Below, one piece after another: positions 25,998 to 36,610 of a stretch of 64,000 bases of DNA. The stretch spans positions 434,001 through 498,000 of the forward strand of contig MABA01000024.1 in the NCBI GenBank assembly GCA_002162875.1. Direction: 5' to 3'. Both the position numbers and the translations under genes were made by a program. Source of the DNA: Rhodobacterales bacterium 52_120_T64. GTDB taxonomy: Bacteria; Pseudomonadota; Alphaproteobacteria; Rhodobacterales; Rhodobacteraceae. Each line of letters begins with the position of its first letter. Position 1 is the first letter of the stretch. The notes under the pieces are model-generated. The model saw only the letters and a list, made by a program, of their open reading frames with translations, searched no databases and had not been told where the DNA came from.

Positions 25998-27050
25998 ATG
26001 ACACACGAACCTGACAAAGTATTACGACGCGGCTGGACCACGGGCGCTTGTGCCGCGGCGGCGGCCAAGGCTGCGTGTTCGGCGTTGTTAGGCAAGGGAT
26101 TTATTGCGCCAGTGTCGATCATATTACCCAAGGGCGAAGAGCCGTCTTTTGATCTTGAGCACACATCGCAAGGTGACGGTTGGGCTAGGGTCGGGATTAT
26201 CAAAGACGCTGGCGACGACCCCGATGTAACCCACGGCGCGTTGATTATGGCGAAGGTATCGCGGGGAACAACAGGTCAAGGCTTGCGATTTTACGCAGGT
26301 TCCGGCGTCGGGACAATCACCAAACCGGGGTTGCCCTTGCCTGTGGGAGAGCCCGCAATAAACCCGGTGCCGCGCTTGATGATAGATCAGGCTATATCTG
26401 ACGTTCTGGAAGGTGCTGAGCCAGATTTTGATGTTACAATTTCGATCCGAGACGGCGAGGCCTTGGCCTTAAAAACGTGGAACGGCCGTCTGGGAATCGT
26501 TGGCGGTTTATCGGTGCTGGGAACCACAGGAATCGTGCGACCATTTAGCTGTTCTTCGTGGATTGCGTCGATTCATCGTGGCGTTGACGTGGCTATAGCG
26601 ACGGGCCGCGAACATGTGATTGCGGCAACGGGCTCCACTTCGGAGGCAGTGGCACGAGGGATTTATGGACTGAGCGAGGAAGATTGCCTCGATATGGGCG
26701 ATTTCGCGGGTGGAGTGCTAAAATATCTGCGTAAACATCCAATCCCGAAGCTGACGATAGCTGGCGGGATCGGAAAAATGACCAAGCTGGCACAAGGCGC
26801 GATTGACTTGCATTCGGGGCGCAGCCAAGTGGATTTTGAAGCACTGGCGAAAATGGCCAAGTGTGCGGATGTCTTGAAGGCGAATACCGCGCTGGAGGCC
26901 TATACGATGTGTGGCACCCCGCTTGCCGAGCAGATCGCGCGGCATGCACAGGTAACAGCGCTAGATACGCTAAAAGGCGCGCCGGTGATGGTTGAAACCA
27001 TCGTGATTGATCGATCTGGCAATGTCGTCGCGCGGGCAGATTTCAAATGA
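25998..27050 (+). CDS. cbiD: cobalt-precorrin-5B C1-methyltransferase CbiD
   Basis: A 350-residue protein with the CbiD opening RRGWTTGACAAAAAKAA and the later GGIGKMTKLAQG. It methylates C1 of the corrin ring in the anaerobic route, a step done by CobF in the classical aerobic route. It starts the cobalamin operon and overlaps cobK by four bases (ATGA). No cobF is in the window, so CbiD presumably fills that step here. Confidence 0.93.
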   Translation: MTHEPDKVLRRGWTTGACAAAAAKAACSALLGKGFIAPVSIILPKGEEPSFDLEHTSQGDGWARVGIIKDAGDDPDVTHGALIMAKVSRGTTGQGLRFYAGSGVGTITKPGLPLPVGEPAINPVPRLMIDQAISDVLEGAEPDFDVTISIRDGEALALKTWNGRLGIVGGLSVLGTTGIVRPFSCSSWIASIHRGVDVAIATGREHVIAATGSTSEAVARGIYGLSEEDCLDMGDFAGGVLKYLRKHPIPKLTIAGGIGKMTKLAQGAIDLHSGRSQVDFEALAKMAKCADVLKANTALEAYTMCGTPLAEQIARHAQVTALDTLKGAPVMVETIVIDRSGNVVARADFK

Positions 27051-27757
27051 TCCTGATTTTGGGTGGAACCCGTGACGCGCATCAGATTGCGTTGGGATTA
27101 CAGCAGGCAGGAATAGACTTTGTCCTTTCGCTGGCCGGAGTGACGCGTAAACCTGTTCAAAGGCCGTACGTGACGAGGACAGGTGGTTTCGGTGGGGTTG
27201 ATGGATTAGCCGAGTATTTAGGAAAGAAAGAAATTACAGGCCTGATTGATGCAACGCATCCCTTTGCCGAAAATATTAGCCGGTCTGCGGTTATGGCAGC
27301 GACGGCTGCGGGGGTGCCGCTTATGCGATATGTTCGGCCAAAGTGGGATGGTGCCGGATTTCACAATGTTTCCGACCTGCACGCAGCCGCCCACACGCTG
27401 CCAAGTCGGGCGCGGGCTTTCTTGACCGTTGGGGGTAAAAGCCTTGATCCCTTCACTCATCGTTCCGATGTGTGGTTTTTATTTCGCGGAGTTGATCCAA
27501 TGGAAAATCCGTTCGTGCAAGGTGAAGCCTTGGTTCAACGCCCGCCATTCACATTGGAGGCGGAGACCACTTTGATGGTGGAGAGCGGGATTACACATTT
27601 GGTTGCCAAAAACTCAGGTGGTGCGCAGACGCGCGCCAAGCTCGACGCAGCGGTAGAATTGGGTATCGCTGTGATTTTGGTTGAACGACCCGTTTTGCCA
27701 ATGGTAGAGAACGTGTCGACGGTTTCGGACATTTTGCGATGGGCCGAGGCGATATAA
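27047..27757 (+). CDS. cobK: precorrin-6A reductase
   Basis: A 236-residue NADPH-dependent reductase that converts precorrin-6A to dihydro-precorrin-6 (6B). The N-terminal LILGGTRDAHQIA and the DATHPFAENIS segment near 64-74 identify the CobK/CbiJ family. The start ATG overlaps the cbiD stop. Twenty bases separate it from the DUF1636 gene. Confidence 0.92.
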   Translation: MILILGGTRDAHQIALGLQQAGIDFVLSLAGVTRKPVQRPYVTRTGGFGGVDGLAEYLGKKEITGLIDATHPFAENISRSAVMAATAAGVPLMRYVRPKWDGAGFHNVSDLHAAAHTLPSRARAFLTVGGKSLDPFTHRSDVWFLFRGVDPMENPFVQGEALVQRPPFTLEAETTLMVESGITHLVAKNSGGAQTRAKLDAAVELGIAVILVERPVLPMVENVSTVSDILRWAEAI

Positions 27758-27777
27758 GAATACCCAAGGGGAAAAAT

Positions 27778-28137
27778 ATGACTACGATTATAGTGTGCGA
27801 TACCTGTGATTATTCCGTATTGGACAAGCTGCACGAGGGTAAGACCGGCGGTGAAATTCTGGCCGAGCATGTGGAACGTTTAGCGACTGACACAAGCTTG
27901 AAAGTGAAGCGCCAGTCGTGCCTGATGGGCTGCGAGCGGCATTGTAATGTGGCCATTCAGGCCGAGGGCAAACTGACATATGTTCTGGGCAAGTTCGACC
28001 CCAACACACATTCAGCCGAGGCGGTTGTAGAATATGCGCAACGCCATACCGAGAGCGAAACAGGGCAGGTGCCTTTCAAGCAATGGCCACAGGGCGTCAA
28101 AGGGCATTTTGTGGCCCGCATTCCATCGTTGAGCTAG
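27778..28137 (+). CDS. DUF1636 cysteine-rich, ferredoxin-like protein
   Basis: A 119-residue protein with CDTCDYS at about residues 8-14 and CLMGCERHC near 46-54, the DUF1636 pattern. The cysteines suggest a metal or iron-sulphur site. Genes of this family usually lie beside cobW and cobN, as here; a role in cobalt delivery or redox for cobaltochelation is inferred from context only. ATG 27778 follows AAGGGGAAAAAT. Confidence 0.82.
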   Translation: MTTIIVCDTCDYSVLDKLHEGKTGGEILAEHVERLATDTSLKVKRQSCLMGCERHCNVAIQAEGKLTYVLGKFDPNTHSAEAVVEYAQRHTESETGQVPFKQWPQGVKGHFVARIPSLS

Positions 28138-28146
28138 GGGTTAAAC

Positions 28147-29217
28147 ATGACAAGCAAGATACCGGCAACGGTTATTACAGGGTTCCTCGGTGCGGGGAAA
28201 ACGACCTTGGTGCAACATATGTTGCGCAATGCGAACGGCAAGCGGATTGCGTTGATTATCAACGAGTTCGGTGACCTTGGGATCGATGGCGATCTGTTGA
28301 AAGGTTGCGGGATTGACGGGTGCACTGACGACGATGTGGTCGAGCTGTCGAACGGTTGCATCTGTTGCACCGTGGCAGAGGATTTCGTGCCCGCTATTGA
28401 AAAGCTACTGGGGCGTGAAAACCCGCCGGACCATATTGTTATTGAGACCTCAGGATTGGCTTTGCCGCAGCCTTTGGTACGCGCGTTCAACTGGCCCGAA
28501 ATCCGCTCAAAAGTAACGGTGGACGGCGTTGTGACCGTTGTCGATAGCGAGGCGTTGCATGCCGGCCGATTCGCCCATAACGAAGCTGCGATTGATGTGC
28601 AGCGCAGTGCGGATGACATGCTGGATCATGAAACTCCGCTGTCGGAATTATTCGAAGACCAGCTTGCCTGCGCGGACATGATTGTTCTGAACAAAGCGGA
28701 CCTTCTAAGTGCTGGGCAAGCGGATGATCTGGAAACTAACCTAAAGGCTGGTGTGCGGTCCGGTGTTCAGTTTATTCGCGCGGAAATGGGCGCGGTTAGC
28801 CCTCGGACATTGTTGGGAATGGGGATTGGCGCGGAGGATGACTTATCTGCGCGCCACGAAGTGCATCACCACCACCATGATCATGACGACGAAGATGATC
28901 ACGACCACCACCACCACGAACATGGTCATGACGAATTCGAGACGTTTCAGGTTTCCCTCGACGTGATTGACGACGTTGAAAGCTTTGCCGAACTGATTTC
29001 GCAAACTATTCGTGACCATGGAATTCTGCGCCTCAAAGGGTTTGCGCAAGTTGGCAACAAGCCGATGCGATTGGTTATTCAAGCGGTTGGCCCAAGGGTG
29101 GACACGTATTTTGACCGCCCGTTAACGGCTGACGAAAAAGGTAAAACCAACCTTGTGGTGATCGGTCAAGCAGGACTGGATCGCGAGAAAATTCTGGCTT
29201 CGTTGGCGGGTTTGTGA
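28147..29217 (+). CDS. cobW: cobalamin-associated GTPase/metallochaperone CobW
   Basis: A 356-residue G3E-family GTPase. Walker A GFLGAGKTT is at about 13-21, the metal-binding CxCC is NGCICCTV near 74-81, and NKAD near 178 is the guanine motif. A His/Asp tract at about 239-262 (HHHHHDHDDEDDHDHHHH) is an extra metal store. CobW is thought to deliver cobalt to the CobNST chelatase, and cobN follows one gene later. Its stop overlaps the next start (GTGA). Confidence 0.94.
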   Translation: MTSKIPATVITGFLGAGKTTLVQHMLRNANGKRIALIINEFGDLGIDGDLLKGCGIDGCTDDDVVELSNGCICCTVAEDFVPAIEKLLGRENPPDHIVIETSGLALPQPLVRAFNWPEIRSKVTVDGVVTVVDSEALHAGRFAHNEAAIDVQRSADDMLDHETPLSELFEDQLACADMIVLNKADLLSAGQADDLETNLKAGVRSGVQFIRAEMGAVSPRTLLGMGIGAEDDLSARHEVHHHHHDHDDEDDHDHHHHEHGHDEFETFQVSLDVIDDVESFAELISQTIRDHGILRLKGFAQVGNKPMRLVIQAVGPRVDTYFDRPLTADEKGKTNLVVIGQAGLDREKILASLAGL

Positions 29218-29675
29218 ACAGCGAAATTCACATAGCGGATGGTGATCCACGCGATCCCGCCGTGAGGCGTTTGCTAGAGGCGAGCCATGCCCTAATGCAG
29301 TCGTTGTTTCCAGCAGGGGCGTGCCACTATTTGTCAATTGATGCGCTATGTGTGCCTCAAATCAGGTTGTTCGCGGCAAGAAATGACGAAGTCACGCTGG
29401 GATGTTGTGCGTTGTCATCAAGGGACGGATATGGCGAAGTGAAATCTATGTTTGTAGATCCGGCAGCTCGCGGGACCGGGGTAGCGGAAATGCTGCTGGC
29501 CCGTATCGAACACGAAGCACGCCTGTTGGAGTTGCCGATACTGCGTCTTGAAACTGGCGATAAACTGGCTTCGGCGCGCCGTTTGTATTTGCGATCCGGC
29601 TATAAGCCATGTGGTCCTTTTGGTGACTACGTTGAAGTTCCGACCAGCTTGTTCATGGAAAAAAGGCTCGACTGA
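29214..29675 (+). CDS. GNAT-family N-acetyltransferase
   Basis: A 153-residue acetyltransferase with the acetyl-CoA-binding motif A, VDPAARGTGVAEMLL, near residues 82-96, and a C-terminal RLYLRSGYKPCGPF typical of the family. The substrate is unknown. It is coupled on both sides: its GTG overlaps the cobW stop and its stop overlaps the cobN ATG. That tight placement inside the chelatase operon suggests co-expression, not necessarily a pathway role. Confidence 0.88.
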   Translation: MNSEIHIADGDPRDPAVRRLLEASHALMQSLFPAGACHYLSIDALCVPQIRLFAARNDEVTLGCCALSSRDGYGEVKSMFVDPAARGTGVAEMLLARIEHEARLLELPILRLETGDKLASARRLYLRSGYKPCGPFGDYVEVPTSLFMEKRLD

Positions 29676-32600
29676 TGCACCTGCTACAAGTCCAGCCCGG
29701 TGAAATATCCGATGGCTCTGAACCCGTTGATCTGGGGCAGACCCCTGCGGATGTACTGGTAATTTCCGCAGCAGATACGGAAATCGCGGGGCTATCGGCG
29801 GCTTTTGGTGAAATGTCGGACGGGCCGCATAGCTTACGGTTGGCGAACATCGGTAATCTTGGTCATCCGTTTACGGTTGATAAATATCTCGATGATACGG
29901 CGACTAAATCGAAGTTGGTTATCGTGCGGATATTGGGCGGGCAGGCATATTGGCCTTACGGGTTGGAACAGTTCGCCATCCGTCTGGGCGCTGCCGGCGT
30001 GCCATTTGTAGCATTGCCCGGGGACGATAAGCCGGAAGAAGGGTTGCGGCGGTTGTCCACTGTTGCAGATGAGGATTACGATGCGCTTTGGTCCTATTTG
30101 ATCGAAGGCGGACCAGATAATTCAGCGAATTTCTTGCGGTATGCGCGGGCGATGTTAGATGACGGTGAAAAACCTCTGGCGGCTAAATTGTTGTTGCGTG
30201 CGGGGATTTACTGGCCGGGCGAAGCGGATGTCTCGCTTGAGGATCTGCGCGAAAAGCATTGGGTTGCGGGGCAGCCTGTGGTGGCCTTGGTCTTCTATCG
30301 TGCGCTGGTTCAGGGCGCTGGATTGCACCCCGTTAATCGTCTGGTACGGCAGTTGTTGCGGCAAGGCTTGAACCCTTTACCGGTGTTTGTGGCGTCCCTC
30401 AAAGATGCGGTTTCGGCGGCGACGATTGCACAATTGTTCACGCAGACTTCGCCTGCAGTGGTGCTTAACGGCACAAGTTTCGCCGTATCTTCACCGCAAA
30501 GCGGGGCAGAGGGGCATCAGCCAACCCCGCTCGATGCAACTGGTGCGCCGGTGTTTCAGATCGTGTTCGCCGGTGGAACCGAGGCCGCTTGGGAAGAAAG
30601 CTTAAGCGGGTTTTCCGCCCGTGACATCGCGATGAACGTCAGCTTGCCCGAAATTGACGGTCGCGTCCTGACCCGCGCAGTCAGTTTCAAGGGCGAAGCA
30701 TACTTCGACGAGGCGACGGAGTGTTTAATCTCCAGCTATCGCGCTCACGGCGGGCGGATCGCTTTCGTAGCCGAGTTGGCGGCGAACTGGGCGAAACTTG
30801 GCGCGACACCCGACGCGGAACGCAAAGTTGCGCTCGTATTAGCGAACTATCCAAATAAAGACGGACGCCTTGCAAACGGCGTTGGGCTGGACACACCGGC
30901 CGCAACGGTGGATGTTCTTCAGGCGCTCGACACTGCCGGTTACACAACACAAAACTTGCCAAACGACAGCGCCGATCTGATGAAACGGATCATGGCGGGG
31001 CCAACGAACTGGCTGGCCGACAGAGCCTTCAAAGAAGGCGGTGAACGCCTTAGTATGGCCGATTACCAGACCGACTACGGCCTACTTCCAGCCGACACGC
31101 GCCGCCGGATTGAAGACCGTTGGGGCAAGCCCGAGGCAGACCCGTTTTACACAGAGGGCGAGGTCGATTGCGGGTATTTCACGCTTTCGATCCTGCATTT
31201 CGGCAACGTCGTCGTTGGGGTGCAACCTGCGCGCGGCTATAATATTGACCCAAAAGAAACGTATCACTCGCCGGACCTTGTGCCGCCGCATAACTACCTC
31301 GCGTTTTACTTTTGGATGCGTCACCAGTTCCGCGCGAACGCCATCGTCCACATGGGCAAGCATGGCAATATGGAGTGGCTACCGGGCAAGGCATTGGCCT
31401 TGTCAGACGAGTGTTTCCCCGAAGTCGTATTCGGCCCGACCCCGCATTTCTACCCCTTTATCGTTAACGATCCCGGTGAGGGGACGCAGGCCAAACGTCG
31501 CGCCCAAGCCGTGATTATCGACCACCTGACACCGCCCTTAACACGGGCGGAGACCTACGGTCCGTTGAAGGATTTGGAGGCGTTGGTTGACGAGTATTAT
31601 GAGGCGGCTGGGGTGGACCCGCGTCGACTTGAGTATTTGAAGAGAGAGATATTGGCCCTAAGTCAGGCCACACGCATTGACGAAGATGCTGGGGTTGATT
31701 GGGACAGCGACGAACAGAGCCAGCTTTCCAGCCTTGATAATTACCTGTGTGACCTGAAGGAAAGCCAGATCAGAGACGGGTTGCATATATTTGGAACGTC
31801 TCCAGATGGTCGACTGGAGCGCGATTTGGTGGCCGCTTTGGTTCGGGTGCCGCGCGGCCAAGGAAAAGGTGGGGATGCCTCTATCATCCGTGCTTTGGCC
31901 GCAGATATGGAGATGGGGTTTGACCCGCTCGATTGCGCGATGGGGGATATCTACGAGGGGCCACGGCATAAGGCATTAAAGGTGGCCTCGGCTGATACAT
32001 GGCGCAGTTTGGGTGATTCCGTTGAGCGGTTGGAGTGGATGGTTGAACGTCTGATCGAAGGGTTGGAGCCGGACCCAATGTGGAAGCGCACCCGTGCCGT
32101 AGTTGAAGAAATTCACGCAAGGGTTTTGCCTGCGGTCAAGGCGTGCGGCGACGCAGAGATGGGCGCGCTCCTCGCTGGTCTGTCAGGCCGGTTCGTCGCA
32201 CCCGGCCCTTCGGGCGCGCCTACTCGTGGGCGACTGGATACGCTACCAACAGGGCGGAATTTCTATTCGATAGATAGCCGCACGTTGCCGACACCAACCG
32301 CTTGGCAATTGGGCTGGAAATCGGCCTATGCATTGATTGAACGGCATTTACAGGATGAAGGCGACTGGCCGCGCAGTATGGTTTTAACCGCGTGGGGCAC
32401 ATCAAATATGCGCACCGGTGGTGATGACATTGCACAAATGTTGGCGCTGATGGGCGTGAAGCCGCAATGGGATAACTCCAGCCGCCGCGTGACCGGATTC
32501 GAGATCATCCCGCTAAGTGTGCTGGACCGGCCGCGCGTGGATGTAACCTTACGGATTTCCGGTTTCTTCCGCGATGCTTTTCCGGCGCAAATCGACTTGT

Positions 32601-33409
32601 TGGATAGCGCCGTTCGCGCCGTAATGGCATTGGATGAACCAGACGATATGAACCCCCTTGCCGTGCGGTATAAAGCCGAGGTTGGTGAATTGGGCGAGGC
32701 GGCAGGTTACCGTATTTTCGGTTCAAAACCCGGCGCATATGGCGCAGGGCTTCAAGCTTTGATTGATGAACGCATCTGGAATGACACAGCCGATCTGGCC
32801 GACGCATACCTGACTTGGGGCGGCTACGCCTATGGAAGCGGCGTCGAGGGGCAGGGCGCACGCGAACAACTTGAAACACGTCTAAGTACGGTCGAAGCGG
32901 TCGTTCAAAATCAGGATAACCGCGAGCACGACATTCTGGACAGCGACGACTATTACCAGTTCGAGGGCGGCGTTTCGGCGGCGATCCAACACCTTCAGGG
33001 CGATGCGCCGAAAATCTATCACAACGACCATTCCCGGCCAGAACGTCCCGTCATTCGCACATTGGACGAGGAAATGTCCCGTGTAATCCGATCCCGCGTT
33101 GTGAACCCGAAATGGATCGAAGGCGTCAAGCGCCACGGCTACAAAGGCGCATTTGAGATGGCCGCCACGGTGGACTATATGTTCGCCTTCGCCGCGACCA
33201 CCAAGGCCGTGAAGAACCACCATTTCGATCTGGTTCATGCCGCGTTTATCGAAGATGACGAGACACGCGAATTCATCGAGGATGCCAATCCCGCCGCTCT
33301 TCGTGAAATGGCCGAAAAGTTTCAAGAGGCAATTGATCGAGGGTTGTGGCAACCACGCTCGAATTCTGCCAAAGTACGGCTTGCAGAATTACTGGGAACA
33401 AAAACGTGA
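29675..33409 (+). CDS. cobN: cobaltochelatase large subunit CobN
   Basis: A 1244-residue protein, the usual length for CobN, the large subunit of the ATP-dependent aerobic cobaltochelatase that inserts cobalt into hydrogenobyrinate a,c-diamide. Typical segments include [14 protein letters not shown] near 560, [10 protein letters not shown] near 620 and [17 protein letters not shown] near 900. The AAA partners CobS and CobT are not in the window and must be coded elsewhere. ATG at 29675 overlaps the GNAT stop. Confidence 0.96.
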   Translation: MHLLQVQPGEISDGSEPVDLGQTPADVLVISAADTEIAGLSAAFGEMSDGPHSLRLANIGNLGHPFTVDKYLDDTATKSKLVIVRILGGQAYWPYGLEQFAIRLGAAGVPFVALPGDDKPEEGLRRLSTVADEDYDALWSYLIEGGPDNSANFLRYARAMLDDGEKPLAAKLLLRAGIYWPGEADVSLEDLREKHWVAGQPVVALVFYRALVQGAGLHPVNRLVRQLLRQGLNPLPVFVASLKDAVSAATIAQLFTQTSPAVVLNGTSFAVSSPQSGAEGHQPTPLDATGAPVFQIVFAGGTEAAWEESLSGFSARDIAMNVSLPEIDGRVLTRAVSFKGEAYFDEATECLISSYRAHGGRIAFVAELAANWAKLGATPDAERKVALVLANYPNKDGRLANGVGLDTPAATVDVLQALDTAGYTTQNLPNDSADLMKRIMAGPTNWLADRAFKEGGERLSMADYQTDYGLLPADTRRRIEDRWGKPEADPFYTEGEVDCGYFTLSILHFGNVVVGVQPARGYNIDPKETYHSPDLVPPHNYLAFYFWMRHQFRANAIVHMGKHGNMEWLPGKALALSDECFPEVVFGPTPHFYPFIVNDPGEGTQAKRRAQAVIIDHLTPPLTRAETYGPLKDLEALVDEYYEAAGVDPRRLEYLKREILALSQATRIDEDAGVDWDSDEQSQLSSLDNYLCDLKESQIRDGLHIFGTSPDGRLERDLVAALVRVPRGQGKGGDASIIRALAADMEMGFDPLDCAMGDIYEGPRHKALKVASADTWRSLGDSVERLEWMVERLIEGLEPDPMWKRTRAVVEEIHARVLPAVKACGDAEMGALLAGLSGRFVAPGPSGAPTRGRLDTLPTGRNFYSIDSRTLPTPTAWQLGWKSAYALIERHLQDEGDWPRSMVLTAWGTSNMRTGGDDIAQMLALMGVKPQWDNSSRRVTGFEIIPLSVLDRPRVDVTLRISGFFRDAFPAQIDLLDSAVRAVMALDEPDDMNPLAVRYKAEVGELGEAAGYRIFGSKPGAYGAGLQALIDERIWNDTADLADAYLTWGGYAYGSGVEGQGAREQLETRLSTVEAVVQNQDNREHDILDSDDYYQFEGGVSAAIQHLQGDAPKIYHNDHSRPERPVIRTLDEEMSRVIRSRVVNPKWIEGVKRHGYKGAFEMAATVDYMFAFAATTKAVKNHHFDLVHAAFIEDDETREFIEDANPAALREMAEKFQEAIDRGLWQPRSNSAKVRLAELLGTKT

Positions 33410-33753
33410 TACCTGCCAAAATCCTTGCCGCACTGTCATATTTCAGCCTCGCTGCGGTGCTGGAAATCGCGGGAAGTTATGCAATGTGGATGGTGTTTCG
33501 GCTTGGTAAATCGCCACTGTGGTTAATTCCGGGTGTATTGGCGTTATGCGCGTTCGCCTTTATTTTGACGAAAGTCGACGTGAGCGCTGCCGGTCGGGCC
33601 TATGCCGCATATGGCGGAATATACGTGATGGCGTCACTGCTCTGGCTTTGGCGGGTCGAGGGGCGGGCACCGGATATCTGGGACATTGCCGGAGTTCTGC
33701 TAGTGCTGGCCGGAACGCTTGTGATATTGGCCGGACGGCACGCAGCTAGTTAA
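33406..33753 (+). CDS. YnfA/UPF0060 small four-helix membrane protein
   Basis: A 115-residue protein with four transmembrane helices and the family signature [14 protein letters not shown] near residues 19-32, plus [15 protein letters not shown]. YnfA proteins are small inner-membrane proteins related to small multidrug transporters; their role is poorly known. The GTG start at 33406 overlaps the cobN stop (GTGA), so it is translationally coupled to cobN, suggesting a link to metal or corrinoid handling. That link is inference. Confidence 0.88.
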   Translation: MIPAKILAALSYFSLAAVLEIAGSYAMWMVFRLGKSPLWLIPGVLALCAFAFILTKVDVSAAGRAYAAYGGIYVMASLLWLWRVEGRAPDIWDIAGVLLVLAGTLVILAGRHAAS

Positions 33754-33779
33754 ACTCGGCCCGAGGTTGTAGTGTCGGC

Positions 33780-34634
33780 TTAAAAGTCCAAGCCCAAATC
33801 AAGTGTCTGTGCGGAGTGGGTCAGCGCCCCCGACGAGATATACTCGACACCCGTACCAGCCACTTCGGCAATGCGATCAAGACGCATATTGCCAGAGGCT
33901 TCGGTAATTAACGCCCCGTTAACCATCTTCACCGCCCGTTTCAGGGTCTCGGTGTCCATGTTGTCCAACAAAACGACATCGGCAATGTTTTGCGCCAGAA
34001 CCTCGTCCAATTGTTCAAGATTATCCACTTCGATCTCAACGCGGACCATATGCGATGCAACAGCTTTGGCACGATTCAGCACCTCGGATATCCCGCCAGC
34101 CGCCGCGATGTGATTATCTTTGATCAGGATTGCGTCGCTTAGGCCGAAACGATGGTTAAAGCCACCGCCATGCAGTACGGCCTGCTTTTCAACAGTACGC
34201 AATCCCGGCGTCGTCTTGCGCGTACAAGTGATACGCGCCCTTTTACCGCGTGTTTCAGCCACAAATGCTGCCGTCATTGTCGCGATACCACTTAGACGCC
34301 CCGCGAAGTTCAACGCCACTCGTTCCCCCATCAAAATGGAGGCAGCACTGCCCTCAATCGTCATCAACACATCACCGGATTTGCAAGGCAGCCCGTCCGC
34401 GATATGCGAGGTTATCATCAGCGATGGATCGATCAGCCGGAATGTTATCGCCGCAATCTGCATGCCGGAAACCACGCCGCTTTCGCGAGCGTTCAGACGA
34501 GCGGTATAAGTCGTGTCAGCGGAAATCACAGCGCGCGTGGTGATGTCGCCGTATTGGCCCAAATCCTCGGTTATGGCGTTGCGGATCACTGGTTCCAAAA
34601 TGATGTCCGGCAAGACCGAGTACGCGATGCTCAT
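33780..34634 (-). CDS. nadC: nicotinate-nucleotide diphosphorylase (quinolinate phosphoribosyltransferase)
   Basis: A 284-residue enzyme that makes nicotinate mononucleotide from quinolinate and PRPP. Conserved parts include ALNFAGRLSGIATMT near 108, TRKTTPGLR near 138 and HRFGLSDAILIKDNH near 160. The ATG at 34634 has AGGAG six bases upstream; a TTG one codon earlier is not needed. It follows nadA by 31 bases. No nadB lies beside them, so quinolinate synthesis must use an oxidase or aspartate dehydrogenase coded elsewhere. Confidence 0.95.
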   Translation of the reverse strand: MSIAYSVLPDIILEPVIRNAITEDLGQYGDITTRAVISADTTYTARLNARESGVVSGMQIAAITFRLIDPSLMITSHIADGLPCKSGDVLMTIEGSAASILMGERVALNFAGRLSGIATMTAAFVAETRGKRARITCTRKTTPGLRTVEKQAVLHGGGFNHRFGLSDAILIKDNHIAAAGGISEVLNRAKAVASHMVRVEIEVDNLEQLDEVLAQNIADVVLLDNMDTETLKRAVKMVNGALITEASGNMRLDRIAEVAGTGVEYISSGALTHSAQTLDLGLDF

Positions 34635-34665
34635 CAACTTCTCCTCGACAATTTCAGTGCGGACT

Positions 34666-35715
34666 TTAGATATTCAACGATTTGCTAAGGTCGATCATAC
34701 GTTCAACCGCCAACCGTGCCTTTGCAGCGACTTCCGGTTCAACCACAACTTCTGTGCCCATTGTGTGCAATGACCACAGAATTTTCTCTAACGTGATCTT
34801 CTTCATATAGGGGCACATGTTGCATGGCTTGGCGAACTCCACCTCGGGTAACTCGTCCGAAATATTTGTAGCCATCGAGCACTCGGTCACCAGCATCACC
34901 TTCGCGGGCTTATGTTCGTGGACCCAATCTACGATCCCGCGAGTGGAGCCGGTGTAATCCGCCTCCGCAACCACTTCGGGGGTGCATTCAGGGTGCGCGA
35001 TGATCTTGATGTCAGGATCCGCCTCGCGGTAAGCGCGCAGATCTTCCGCTTGGTATAGCTCGTGCACGATGCAACTTCCGTCCCACCAAACCACGTTCTT
35101 CTTGCTTTCATTGGCGACGTTCTGGGCCAGAAACTTGTCCGGTGTCATGATCACGGTGTCGCCTTCCATCGCATCAACGATTTGCAGCGCATTAGCCGAA
35201 GTACAACAGATATCGGAGGCGGCTTTCACCTCCGCCGTAGTGTTCACATAAGACACGACAGGTGCACCGGGATATTTCACCCGCATCTCCGCTACGCCTT
35301 CAGCGGTAATGGATTCCGCCAGCGAACACCCTGCAGCCATGTCTGGAATCAACACCGTTTTTGAGGGATTCAAGATTTTCGATGTTTCGGCCATGAAATG
35401 CACGCCGCACTGCACGATCACGTCTTCTTCGACTTCCGTGGCCATTACTGCCAACTGCAGGCTGTCTCCGACATGATCGGCAACGCCGTGATAGATTTCC
35501 GGTGTCATATAGTTGTGTGCCAGAATAGTGGCGTTGCGCTTTTTCTTTAAGCGGTTTATTTCAATCACATAGGGCGCATATGTCGCCCATTCTGCCAGCG
35601 GAATAACCCGATCCGTTTTCGCATAAATGTCCTTCGTCGCTTCGGCTTTTTCAAGCGACGGCGTCAGGTCGTAATGCTCCGCAAGGAGCGCTTTGATTTC
35701 GTTGATCGCCAGCAT
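34666..35715 (-). CDS. nadA: quinolinate synthase A
   Basis: A 349-residue iron-sulphur enzyme that condenses iminoaspartate with dihydroxyacetone phosphate to quinolinate. The three cluster cysteines appear in IVQCGVHFM, ICCTSAN and KPCNMCPYMK, and VSYVNTTAEVKA is also characteristic. The ATG 35715 has AAAGGA upstream and is preferred over a start 21 codons earlier. With nadC it forms an operon that interrupts the cobalamin genes on the opposite strand. It is divergent from cobO across 162 bases. Confidence 0.96.
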   Translation of the reverse strand: MLAINEIKALLAEHYDLTPSLEKAEATKDIYAKTDRVIPLAEWATYAPYVIEINRLKKKRNATILAHNYMTPEIYHGVADHVGDSLQLAVMATEVEEDVIVQCGVHFMAETSKILNPSKTVLIPDMAAGCSLAESITAEGVAEMRVKYPGAPVVSYVNTTAEVKAASDICCTSANALQIVDAMEGDTVIMTPDKFLAQNVANESKKNVVWWDGSCIVHELYQAEDLRAYREADPDIKIIAHPECTPEVVAEADYTGSTRGIVDWVHEHKPAKVMLVTECSMATNISDELPEVEFAKPCNMCPYMKKITLEKILWSLHTMGTEVVVEPEVAAKARLAVERMIDLSKSLNI

Positions 35716-35877
35716 AATAAGTCCTTTGTTACGAGGTTTGGGGCGTTTTACACGTAAGTTTTCAGCATTCCCACTCAAAAGTGTGCGACTAAAAGGTTAG
35801 TCATAGTGCTCGGTGCTTTTCGTATTGCCTCAGGTCGGGGAACGCGGCATCCTTAATTCCAACCAAAGGGGAAAATC

Positions 35878-36501
35878 ATGACCGAATCCACAGAATCCGC
35901 CGACACCGAACGTCACAATATGAAAATGGCCAAGAAGAAGGCCGCCCGTGACAAAATCATGGCCTCAAAGAATGAGGAGCGCGGTTTGGTCATCGTCCAC
36001 ACCGGTAAGGGCAAGGGTAAATCCTCCGCTGCGTTTGGCATGATTTTCCGCCACATCGCCTGGGGCATGCCCTGCGCCGTAGTGCAATTCATCAAAGGCG
36101 GCATGGACAGCGGCGAGAAGAAGCTGATAACCGAAAAATTCGCCGATGAATGCCCGTTCTACGCAATGGGCGAAGGCTTCACATGGGAAACCCAAGACAA
36201 ATCCCGAGACATCGAAATGGCGCAAGCCGCATGGGCAAAAGCCAAAGAGCTGATCTTGGACGAGCGCAACTCGATGGTCCTGCTAGACGAAATCAACATC
36301 GCAATCCGCTACGATTACGTTGACGTCAACGAGATAGTGCGCTTCCTGAAAGAAGAAAAACCCCCAATGACGCATGTGGTCCTAACGGGTCGAAACGCGA
36401 AGCCAGAACTGCTGGAGATCGCGGACTTGGCCACCGAAATGGAGCTGTTGGCGCATCCGTTCCGGTCTGGCGTTAAGGCGCAAAGGGGGGTGGAGTTTTA
36501 G
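35878..36501 (+). CDS. cobO: cob(I)yrinic acid a,c-diamide adenosyltransferase
   Basis: A 207-residue ATP:corrinoid adenosyltransferase of the CobO/BtuR family, which adds the upper adenosyl ligand. The P-loop HTGKGKGKSSAAFG is near 41-54, with LLDEINIAIRYDY near 141 and the C-terminal HPFRSGVKAQRGVEF. An N-terminal 30-residue charged helix is typical. ATG 35878 follows AAAGGGGAAAATC. I looked for a cobalamin riboswitch in the divergent region upstream and did not find its core. Confidence 0.95.
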   Translation: MTESTESADTERHNMKMAKKKAARDKIMASKNEERGLVIVHTGKGKGKSSAAFGMIFRHIAWGMPCAVVQFIKGGMDSGEKKLITEKFADECPFYAMGEGFTWETQDKSRDIEMAQAAWAKAKELILDERNSMVLLDEINIAIRYDYVDVNEIVRFLKEEKPPMTHVVLTGRNAKPELLEIADLATEMELLAHPFRSGVKAQRGVEF

Positions 36502-36514
36502 GGGGAGAATACTC

Positions 36515-36610
36515 TTGCCTACAAACCTAGGCCAAATTTGGAGGCTAAGTGCAATTTCGTTGTTTGGTCTTTATGGTTTGATCGTGAAAGTCGAACGTTT
36601 GTGGAAATGA
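36515..36610 (+). CDS. possible 31-residue single-helix peptide
   Basis: A TTG at 36515 with a good GGGGAGA site opens a frame of 31 codons, MPTNLGQIWRLSAISLFGLY and on to VERLWK, with one predicted transmembrane helix. Its TGA overlaps the ATG of the next frame (ATGA at 36607-36610). Coupling and the ribosome site favour a real peptide; I know no family. The overlapping frame from TTG 36538 lacks a ribosome site. Confidence 0.4.
   Translation: MPTNLGQIWRLSAISLFGLYGLIVKVERLWK

Noticed and set aside
35716-35877. Possible cobalamin riboswitch between nadA and cobO
   Set aside because: The stretch has GGTGC and GGGGAACG but lacks the CTGT core and any B12 box, so it is not supported.
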